DNA of 5,412 nt from Oscillospiraceae bacterium (GTDB lineage Bacteria; Bacillota; Clostridia; Oscillospirales; Acutalibacteraceae), in contig JAISRF010000172.1 of assembly GCA_031273775.1 (NCBI GenBank), forward strand, positions 1-5,412. Direction: 5' to 3'. The translations under genes were made by a program, and so were the position numbers. The notes below the pieces were generated by a model, which saw nothing but the letters and a program-made list of their open reading frames with translations, made no database searches and was not told the origin of the DNA. Positions 1 through 4,649 of the stretch are shown here, in pieces. Positions within the stretch are counted from its first letter, which is position 1, and each line of letters begins with the position of its first letter.

Positions 1-457
1 TGATAATTTTTATATCCGGGCGGAGCTTTAAGAGCGCTTCAATGTCAAAATCCGGCTTGGTGGTTTTGTTACTGACCATGACATTCTGCCAGCTGAATGA
101 CGCGCTTCTGGCACCGTAGGTTTCGGTTTTAATCGATCCAACACCTTCCGGCAGTTCGGAAGCGGGAGCGGGAGCGGGAGCGGCAGTTTCGGAAGTGGCA
201 TCATCACCGCTTGCGGGTTGTCCGGTTTCCGGCAACTGGTCGTGTTCCTCGGAGGGGACGTCAGTTGTGGGCTGTGAGGTTCTCTCCGCAGGTTGCTTCG
301 TGCCAAAGTAAAAGCCGCCTCCGCCAAGCACGCCGCCCGCACTGTACAGCGCCGCGCTTTGGATCAGCGAGAAAGCATCGGCGGCGCCGAATGGCGAGAG
401 CCAGAGGATAAGTAGCGCCAAACTTACGCAGACCGCGCCGGTTAACATTTTCTTCAT
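1..457 (-). CDS. Probable stage II sporulation protein P (SpoIIP), N-terminal part, cut by window edge
   Basis: This open frame of 152 codons starts at ATG 457 and has no stop before the left edge. An AAAAGG ribosome site lies at 464-469, six bases upstream. Residues 1-25 are a signal-anchor: KK followed by a hydrophobic run (LALLILWL). Residues 30-55 are Ala/Gly-rich. Residues 56-105 form a low-complexity linker rich in Pro, Ser, Thr, Glu and Asp with an APAPAPA run. The last ~30 residues read VMVSNKTTKPDFDIEALL and then RPDIKII. An 'N-x-T ... DIEALL ... P' segment is what I recall lying just before the HTHTxE motif in SpoIIP, a membrane-anchored peptidoglycan amidase/endopeptidase that works with SpoIID and SpoIIM in engulfment. 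The catalytic domain lies outside the window, so the name is inferred. The alternative is another anchored envelope protein. It is on the same strand as the upstream dehydratase, 181 bp away. Confidence 0.6.
   Translation of the reverse strand, partial: MKKMLTGAVCVSLALLILWLSPFGAADAFSLIQSAALYSAGGVLGGGGFYFGTKQPAERTSQPTTDVPSEEHDQLPETGQPASGDDATSETAAPAPAPASELPEGVGSIKTETYGARSASFSWQNVMVSNKTTKPDFDIEALLKLRPDIKII
161..184. repeat. Hexanucleotide tandem repeat inside coding sequence
   Basis: The plus strand shows AGCGGG three times in a row, followed by one imperfect copy (AGCGGC). Read on the minus strand it encodes the alternating Ala-Pro run in the linker of the probable SpoIIP. The unit is six bases, so gain or loss of a copy would stay in frame and only change linker length. 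Confidence 0.85.
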
Positions 458-546
458 GGTATGCCTTTTCACATTCATTGCCAATCCTTGTTAAGTTTTG
501 GCACAAATTTTCCGTATTCATCCCCACGGAATCGCACCACATTCTA

Positions 547-589
547 TTGTTATGCGGGGGGAATATAAAAAATTCGTAAATGATGTAAA
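547..589 (-). promoter_or_regulatory. Possible promoter(s) for the probable spoIIP gene
   Basis: Two overlapping candidates lie in the 181-bp gap between the dehydratase stop and the ATG at 457. One is sigma-A-like: TTTACA (584-589), a 16-bp spacer, then TATATT (562-567). The other is sigma-E-like: GAATTTTT (568-575), a 13-bp spacer, then CATAACAA (547-554). It resembles the kmATATTT / CATACAAT consensus but has a shorter spacer and an imperfect -10. SpoIIP is under sigma-E in Bacillus subtilis, which makes the second reading attractive. Both are weak matches in AT-rich DNA. I see no T-tract terminator between the genes, so read-through from the dehydratase promoter is also possible. Confidence 0.25.
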
Positions 590-638
590 AGGGCTAATCG
601 GGAATATACCGCTCAGGGGATACGCTGAATTCCAAAAT

Positions 639-2483
639 CTAACATCTGTCGTCCGCGTGGTGATTAAATTCCGGCACCAGCCTGCGGATAAACTTAAAAA
701 GCTCCTCTTCCGTTCCGGTTTCCGTAACGGCACGGAATTCCCGCATTTGCGAAGAGAGCGCCGTGTATACATCGGCGGTCGGCTTTAGTACCACAATCTT
801 TTTATTGGCAGTTCGATTCACGTTTTCATCTGCGAAGCTGATTTCCTCAAACAATTTTTCCCCCGGGCGAATCCCCACAATCGTAATGGGAATATCCACC
901 TCCGGATCATACCCGGAAAGACGAATCATCTCGCAGGCTAAATCATAAATTTTCACTGGCTCACCCATGTCCAGAACAAAAGTTTCACCGCCGTTTGCCA
1001 TGGCGCCCGCCTCCAGCACTAACTGAACCGCCTCCGGGATGGTCATGAAATACCGACGCATGTCCCGATGCGTGACGGTTACGGGCCCGCCCGCCAAAAT
1101 TTGCTGTTGAAAAAAAGGCACCACGCTCCCGACGGAACCCAAAACATTCCCGAACCGCACGCTGGCCAGTTCGGTTTCAGTGCCACCGCTCAACATTTGT
1201 ATGACCATTTCAGCAAGCCGCTTGGAGGCGCCCATTATGCTGGTGGGATTGACGGCTTTGTCTGTGGAAATGAGGATAAATTTTTCCGCGTGGTGACGGA
1301 TGGCTGCTCGCGCTACGTTCAGCGTTCCAAATACGTTATTTTTTATCGACTCCTTCGGCGACAATTCCATCATGGGAACATGCTTGTGCGCCGCCGCGTG
1401 GAACACCACCTGCGGACGGTACTCCGAGAACAATTCTTCCAGCCGGTTAATGTCCCGGATTGAGCCGAGTTTGGTTAAATACCGCCCCGCCCACTTTGAG
1501 CAAAGTTTATTATTAATATCGAACAAGCCGTTTTCATCAATATCGAAAATAATGAGCTGTCGGCACCCTAAAAACAACACTTGTTGGCAGATTTCACTGC
1601 CGATTGAACCCGCGCCGCCGGTCACCAGCACCGTTTTCCCGCTGACAAACCGATTCACAGCCTCCATGTTCAGTTCCACTTTTTCGCGGCGCAACAAATC
1701 CTCCACGTTAATATCCACCACGCGGGCGCTTTGAAAGTCAACGGTGTTAATGGATCCGAACATCTTAACCTCGCATTTGAGGGAATGGCAGGTCTTCATG
1801 ACCTTTTCAATTAATTCCTTCGGCGCGCTGGGGATGGCGATAATGACTTGATGGGCAGAATACCGCCTGATGGCATCGGCAAGATTACCGCCGCCTCCAA
1901 AAATCCGCACACCCTTAACTTTCATGCCGGCAAGCGCCCGGTCATCGTCCAGAAAACAAACCACTACGCTGTCCTTGTCCGTTTTATCCGCCAAGCTGTC
2001 CAACAAAAATCGACCGGTCAGTCCCGCGCCGTAAATGATGATTTTCTTGGCGGCAGTATACTTTTTTATATCCAGCAGTTTCGCAATACCTAAAAGCGTC
2101 CGGAACGAAAACCGCGCGGCAAGCAACAGGATTAGTTCAAACACCGCCCAGCACAGAACGGTTTCCCAGCGAATCGGCTCGTGAATCACCGCAACCATCA
2201 TCAACACACCGAAAAAGCCCGCCGCCACTGCCCCGAATTCGGCAAGAGCCGTACTCAAGCTCACATGACGCCAGCTGATGGTGTATCCGTTGACGAGGAT
2301 ATTGCAAAAAAGGGTGACAGTGACCGCAAAAAGCACATAAAAAACAATGCGCTTACTCTCGTTCGGGTCACTGAAAATTTCGGATTCACTAACGCGGATT
2401 GCGAGCAACACAGAAGACGCAGCAGAAAGCACGTCCCAAAGCAGAAGGATAATCAGCGACTGCATTCTTTTGGCTTTTCCCAA
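639..2483 (-). CDS. Membrane-anchored nucleoside-diphosphate-sugar 4,6-dehydratase/epimerase (CapD/PglF/EpsC/WbpM family)
   Basis: The 614-residue protein has the full long-form architecture of this family, which runs about 600-660 residues. It has four hydrophobic segments (about 10-29, 45-65, 77-101 and 107-123). A first nucleotide-binding fold follows, with GAGLTG at 152-157. The catalytic short-chain dehydrogenase domain has TGGAGSIG (288-295), FDID (313-316), AAAHKHVP (363-370), STDKAV (406-411) and RFGNVLGS (443-450). The active site has Met417-x3-Lys421, where the usual SDR tyrosine is replaced by Met, as in WbpM-type enzymes. GIRPGEKLFEE (537-547) is near the end. Relatives act on UDP-GlcNAc to give a 4-keto-6-deoxy sugar for capsule, exopolysaccharide or glycan synthesis; the exact substrate is inferred. 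The start is uncertain. TTG 2483 follows AAAAGGA by ten bases and gives a basic N-terminus (MGKAKR). ATG 2465 would give 608 residues but lacks a good ribosome site. The longer frame to 2558 is wrong because it begins on the -35 box. Confidence 0.93.
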   Translation of the reverse strand: MGKAKRMQSLIILLLWDVLSAASSVLLAIRVSESEIFSDPNESKRIVFYVLFAVTVTLFCNILVNGYTISWRHVSLSTALAEFGAVAAGFFGVLMMVAVIHEPIRWETVLCWAVFELILLLAARFSFRTLLGIAKLLDIKKYTAAKKIIIYGAGLTGRFLLDSLADKTDKDSVVVCFLDDDRALAGMKVKGVRIFGGGGNLADAIRRYSAHQVIIAIPSAPKELIEKVMKTCHSLKCEVKMFGSINTVDFQSARVVDINVEDLLRREKVELNMEAVNRFVSGKTVLVTGGAGSIGSEICQQVLFLGCRQLIIFDIDENGLFDINNKLCSKWAGRYLTKLGSIRDINRLEELFSEYRPQVVFHAAAHKHVPMMELSPKESIKNNVFGTLNVARAAIRHHAEKFILISTDKAVNPTSIMGASKRLAEMVIQMLSGGTETELASVRFGNVLGSVGSVVPFFQQQILAGGPVTVTHRDMRRYFMTIPEAVQLVLEAGAMANGGETFVLDMGEPVKIYDLACEMIRLSGYDPEVDIPITIVGIRPGEKLFEEISFADENVNRTANKKIVVLKPTADVYTALSSQMREFRAVTETGTEEELFKFIRRLVPEFNHHADDRC

Positions 2484-2529
2484 ACATAAACATTCCTTTT
2501 TTGACTTCTTTTGAATGATGTATGAACGG

Positions 2530-2558
2530 ATTGTATCACAAATCAGATAACATGTCAA
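2530..2558 (-). promoter_or_regulatory. Sigma-A promoter of the dehydratase gene
   Basis: On the minus strand, TTGACA (2553-2558) is followed by exactly 17 bases and TACAAT (2530-2535). A TG one base before the -10 makes it an extended -10 type. Transcription should begin near 2523, leaving a leader of about 40 bases before TTG 2483. This fixes the dehydratase start downstream of the promoter and rules out coding use of the TTG at 2558. Confidence 0.88.
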
Positions 2559-2585
2559 TCTAACTTTTTACGGGAAAAATTTATT

Positions 2586-2602
2586 TTTGCAAACTTTGCA
2601 AA
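2586..2602. repeat. Tandem palindromic octamers between divergent promoters (possible operator)
   Basis: TTTGCAAA occurs at 2586-2593 and again at 2595-2602, separated by one C. Each octamer is its own reverse complement, so the 17-bp block is both a direct repeat of period 9 and a perfect inverted repeat. It ends six bases before the -35 box of the sigH-like promoter and starts 27 bases beyond the -35 box of the leftward promoter. It could be a repressor or activator site, or part of an AT-rich UP element. I do not recognise the binding protein. Confidence 0.5.
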
Positions 2603-2608
2603 TTTTTA

Positions 2609-2637
2609 TTGACATTTCCGACTTCATACGCTATAAT
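2609..2637 (+). promoter_or_regulatory. Consensus sigma-A promoter of the SigH-like gene
   Basis: A perfect TTGACA (2609-2614), a 17-bp spacer and a perfect TATAAT (2632-2637) lie ahead of the sigma-factor gene, with AT-rich DNA upstream that could act as an UP element. Initiation is expected near 2644, giving a leader of about 40 bases. The frame is open upstream through this promoter, but that stretch cannot be coding on this transcript, so the start is ATG 2683 or the in-frame GTG 2677 or TTG 2674. Confidence 0.9.
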
Positions 2638-2682
2638 GCGTGTGTAAGCTTTTGTTCACCCAGTGTTTATGGATTGGTGCTC

Positions 2683-3297
2683 ATGCAAAAAACCGTTATT
2701 CCCGCTTGTAATTCCGCGTTATCCGATGAACAGCTTGTCAGATTGACCCGGATTGGTTCTCCTGACGCATTTAATGTACTCGCCGCCCGTTACTTTCAAA
2801 CCATTCGAGCGTGTGCCGCAAACTATTCAAATTGCGGTCTTGAAACGGACGACCTTACTCAGGAGGGGCTTATCGGTCTTCTTTCGGCGGTGCGTTCTTA
2901 TGACGCGGGCTTTTTGGCGTCCTTTGGCACATTCGCGCGCCTTTGTGTCAGCCGTCGCATGTGTTCGTTTGCGCGCATCGCTCTGCGGAAAAAACGCGCG
3001 CCCGCTGCTCAGACCCATTCGTTGGATTTTTTTCAGGCGAAGGACGAGCCCGAATCCCCCGAAACCACCGACCCAGAAGCCATTTTTATCAGAAAACAGG
3101 AGCGGGAGGAACTTTGCCGCATTATCGGAGCGGTGCTTTCAACTTTCGAGTTAAAAGTTTTGGCGGGGTTTCTGCTGGGGGAGAGCTACCGCCAGATTGC
3201 CCGGCGCCTTTCGGCAAGCGAAAAATCCGTGGACAACGCTCTGTGGCGTGTCCGTAAAAAACTGAGAACCCGGCTTCTCAAGTCCGCTGTGGCTTGA
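2683..3297 (+). CDS. sigH: SigH-like (sigma-30 family) RNA polymerase sigma factor
   Basis: This is a 204-residue sigma-70 family protein, close to the usual SigH length of about 200-220. Region 2 covers about 29-97: DAFNVLAARY, then the core-binding and -10 recognition stretch with DDLTQEGLIGLLSAV (56-70), then FGTFARLCVSRRM, which parallels FRTFAELCVTRQ of Bacillus SigH. A variable acidic linker with PESPETTDPEAIF leads to region 4 (about 148-197). Its helix-turn-helix reads ESYRQIARRLSASEKSVDNAL then WRVRKKL, and the 'KSxDNALxRVxxKL' ending is typical of SigH. SigH directs genes of the transition to stationary phase and sporulation entry in Bacillus and Clostridium. No anti-sigma gene is adjacent. 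ATG 2683 has only a weak ribosome site (GGA nine bases upstream), so GTG 2677 is possible. The gene stands alone between its own promoter and a hairpin. It could be a paralogue rather than the principal SigH, because the rlmB/ribosomal-protein neighbours often seen around sigH are absent. Confidence 0.85.
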   Translation: MQKTVIPACNSALSDEQLVRLTRIGSPDAFNVLAARYFQTIRACAANYSNCGLETDDLTQEGLIGLLSAVRSYDAGFLASFGTFARLCVSRRMCSFARIALRKKRAPAAQTHSLDFFQAKDEPESPETTDPEAIFIRKQEREELCRIIGAVLSTFELKVLAGFLLGESYRQIARRLSASEKSVDNALWRVRKKLRTRLLKSAVA

Positions 3298-3305
3298 CCA
3301 CTCCC

Positions 3306-3333
3306 GCCGCCTGCGGGCGGCACCCTTTTCTCT
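3306..3333 (+). terminator. Likely intrinsic terminator of the sigH-like gene
   Basis: GCCGCC (3306-3311) pairs perfectly with GGCGGC (3316-3321) around a TGCG loop, nine bases after the sigma-factor stop. It is followed by ACCC and then TTTTCTCT. The stem is strong, but the T-tract is short and four bases away, so termination may be partial. Confidence 0.55.
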
Positions 3334-3393
3334 CGGAAGAAGAATACGAGATGTTTTCTCTACCCAACCCATCATCTGTTAATCTGAGTTTGT

Positions 3394-3457
3394 GCCCGCG
3401 TAGCTTAAAGTAGAGCGTTGTTTTTCAAAGGTGTCGGTGCGATTCCGTCCAAGGGCA
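3394..3457 (+). ncRNA. tRNA-like element in the leader of the zinc-ribbon gene (degenerate tRNA or structured leader)
   Basis: These 64 bases follow the layout of a tRNA but are about seven bases short of the usual length. GCCC (3394-3397) can pair with GGGC (3453-3456) as a partial acceptor stem. TA follows at the expected positions 8-9. GCTT (3403-3406) pairs with GAGC (3413-3416) like a D-stem, with the tRNA-typical GTAGAGC. The 3' arm GTCGG-TGCGATT-CCGTC (3433-3449) has one mismatch and a loop resembling the T-loop TTCGATT. The anticodon arm is reduced to TTG-TTTTT-CAA (3418-3428). Two acceptor pairs fail and no CCA is encoded. A functional tRNA is therefore unlikely. It may be a decayed tRNA or integration scar, or a T-loop-bearing regulatory RNA. 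Seven Ts (3465-3471) and then the ribosome site follow. Confidence 0.4.
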
Positions 3458-3486
3458 AAATCAATTTTTTTAGCGAGGTAGAAAGA

Positions 3487-3765
3487 ATGTTCGAAGACAA
3501 GACCCTAATCTGCAAAGAGTGCGGCGCCGAATTTGTGTTCACCGCCGGTGAGCAGGAGTTTTACAGCTCCAAAGGTTTCGTAAATGAGCCTCAGCGCTGT
3601 AAAGCCTGCCGCGACAACCGAAAGAACGCCGGCAAACCCGAAAGGGAAATGCACACCGCCATCTGCGCGGACTGCGGTGTGGAATGCAAGGTGCCCTTCA
3701 AGCCCCGTGAGGATCGCCCGGTTTATTGCTCCGAGTGCTTTGCGAAGCAAAGAGAAGAGCAGTAA
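3487..3765 (+). CDS. Small double zinc-ribbon protein (zf-trcl plus CxxC-x17-CxxC domain)
   Basis: This 92-residue soluble protein has two zinc-binding units. The first (about 5-45) has Cys9-x2-Cys12 and Cys38-x2-Cys41 around a conserved-looking GAEFVFTAGEQEFY and KGF-NEPQRC core, as in the 'probable zinc-ribbon' family common in Clostridia. The second has Cys60-x2-Cys63, exactly 17 residues, then Cys81-x2-Cys84, matching the CxxC-x17-CxxC family, with an extra Cys67 between. Function in both families is unknown; nucleic-acid or ribosome association is only a guess. ATG 3487 is chosen because GAGGT (3475-3479) lies seven bases upstream. The frame is open upstream to 3418, but that would read through the tRNA-like element and lacks a ribosome site. 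The gene stands alone, with a structured leader before it and a strong terminator after it. Confidence 0.9.
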   Translation: MFEDKTLICKECGAEFVFTAGEQEFYSSKGFVNEPQRCKACRDNRKNAGKPEREMHTAICADCGVECKVPFKPREDRPVYCSECFAKQREEQ

Positions 3766-3787
3766 GCACACACCTTACACAACAGAC

Positions 3788-3820
3788 AAAGGCCGGATTT
3801 TGCGTCCGGTCTTTTGTTTT
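3788..3820 (+). terminator. Intrinsic terminator after the zinc-ribbon gene
   Basis: AAAGGCCGGA (3788-3797) pairs with TCCGGTCTTT (3805-3814) over ten pairs, one of them a G-T wobble, around a TTTTGCG loop. The stem runs into a T-rich tail (TGTTTT). It lies 22 bases past the zinc-ribbon stop and separates that gene from the two-component operon. The tail overlaps the start of the operon promoter. Confidence 0.88.
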
Positions 3821-3848
3821 AAGAAAAATTTAAGAAACCAAATATAAT
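3819..3848 (+). promoter_or_regulatory. Promoter of the two-component operon
   Basis: A perfect TATAAT -10 (3843-3848) is preceded at 18 bp by TTAAGA (3819-3824), a four-of-six match to TTGACA. A strong -10 with a weak, slightly distant -35 is typical of promoters needing an activator. The -35 hexamer is itself one of the phased TTAAGA repeats, which suggests control by a response regulator. Confidence 0.7.
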
Positions 3849-3857
3849 AAATTAAGA
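3819..3857 (+). promoter_or_regulatory. Helically phased TTAAGA repeats, candidate OmpR-family regulator binding site
   Basis: TTAAGA occurs at 3819-3824, 3830-3835 and 3852-3857, so starts are 11 and then 22 bp apart. The first two are part of a longer repeat, TTTAAGAAA (3818-3826 and 3829-3837). Hexamers with 5-bp gaps on an 11-bp period are the arrangement bound by PhoP/PhoB-type response regulators. The gene next downstream encodes such a regulator, so autoregulation is inferred. The missing copy at 3841-3846 coincides with the -10 region. Confidence 0.5.
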
Positions 3858-3894
3858 GTTGCCTGATACAATCTGCAAAAGGAGTGCGGTTTTA

Positions 3895-4587
3895 TTGGAG
3901 CGCCGGAAAATTTTGATTGTCGATGACGACCGAGAAATTGTTGAGCTGATCGCGCTGTACCTCGCGGGCGAAAATTACGATATTCTGAAGGCATATGACG
4001 GGCGGCAATGTTTAAATTTGCTGAAAGAAAAAGAAATATTCCTGCTGGTGCTGGATGTGATGATGCCGGAGCTTGACGGTCTTGCGGTCTGTGAAAGCGT
4101 AAGACAGACGTCCAACATCCCTATTATACTTGTCACCGCCAAAACCGCGCCCATGGACAAGGTGAAAGGCTTGTCGACCGGGGCAGACGATTATATTACA
4201 AAACCATTTCATCCGCTTGAGCTGGTGGCGCGGATTAAAGCGCAAATGCGCCGGTACACCGAGTTGAACCCTTTGGGCGGTCATTCCGCAGAAATCGTAT
4301 TAAAGGATTTGGTGATTAACGCTGAGGGGCATACAGTTATGAAAGGCGACGTTCTGCTGAATCTGACGCCTAAAGAGTTTGATATTTTAGTGCTGCTTGC
4401 GCAAAACCGGGGTCAGGTTCTCAGTTCAGAAATCATTTTTGAGCGGGTATGGAAAGAAAATGCCTTTGAGCAAGATAACACGGTGATGGTGCATATCCGC
4501 AAGCTGCGCGAGAAATTGGGCGACGATGCCCGGAAACCCAAATACATTCATACCGTATGGGGAGTAGGATACAAAGTTGAAAGGTAA
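3895..4587 (+). CDS. OmpR-family (VanR-like) response regulator
   Basis: This 230-residue protein is a complete response regulator. The receiver domain (about 4-118) has the acidic pocket DDD at 10-12, phosphoacceptor Asp54 in LVLDVMMPELDG, Thr81 in LVTAK and Lys103 in ITKPF. The winged-helix DNA-binding domain (about 130-228) has the family pattern LNLTPKEFDILVLLAQNRG, an NTVMVHIRKLREKLGD recognition region and a closing WGVGYKVE. The receiver is closest in feel to VanR-type regulators paired with envelope-stress or antibiotic-sensing kinases; the actual signal is unknown. The start is TTG 3895, ten bases after AAAGGAG (3878-3884), giving MERRKILIVDDD, a normal family N-terminus. The frame is open to a TTG at 3859, but that lies at the predicted transcription start. 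The kinase gene follows after 62 bp. Confidence 0.93.
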   Translation: MERRKILIVDDDREIVELIALYLAGENYDILKAYDGRQCLNLLKEKEIFLLVLDVMMPELDGLAVCESVRQTSNIPIILVTAKTAPMDKVKGLSTGADDYITKPFHPLELVARIKAQMRRYTELNPLGGHSAEIVLKDLVINAEGHTVMKGDVLLNLTPKEFDILVLLAQNRGQVLSSEIIFERVWKENAFEQDNTVMVHIRKLREKLGDDARKPKYIHTVWGVGYKVER

Positions 4588-4649
4588 ATATTGCCGCAAA
4601 CTATCGGAAACAGCGTTGTATTTGCCAAAAAAGTGGGTGAAATATTGAG

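Noticed and set aside
601..638. GGAAT/ATTCC inverted repeat just downstream of the dehydratase stop as a terminator
   Set aside because: The stem has only five continuous pairs with a large unpaired interior and no adjacent T-run on the minus strand.
1068..2489. Open plus-strand frames opposite the dehydratase gene
   Set aside because: They lie antisense to a clearly recognised enzyme with intact motifs and show no domain features or ribosome sites of their own.
2484..2558. N-terminal extension of the dehydratase to a TTG at 2558
   Set aside because: That TTG is the first codon-like triplet of the -35 box, and the stretch spans the promoter, the transcription start and the leader.
2587..2682. 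N-terminal extension of the sigma factor by 32 codons from a TTG
   Set aside because: The extension contains a perfect TTGACA-N17-TATAAT promoter and has no ribosome site. SigH proteins align from near ATG 2683.
3301..3325. Resemblance of the CCGCCTG stretch to part of a ZTP riboswitch
   Set aside because: The other conserved parts are absent and the bases form a simple 6-bp hairpin right after a stop codon, better explained as a terminator.
3394..3457. Functional tRNA gene (for example a Glu anticodon TTC in TTTTTCAAA)
   Set aside because: The anticodon stem is not formed, the element is too short, two acceptor pairs are mismatched and no proper variable region exists.
3394..3471. Cobalamin riboswitch or T-box leader, suggested by GGTGCGATTCC
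   Set aside because: Only the T-loop hairpin matches. The B12-box and the T-box antiterminator sequence are absent.
3418..3486. Extension of the zinc-ribbon protein through 23 upstream codons
   Set aside because: It would translate part of the tRNA-like element and lacks a ribosome site. ATG 3487 has GAGGT at ideal spacing.
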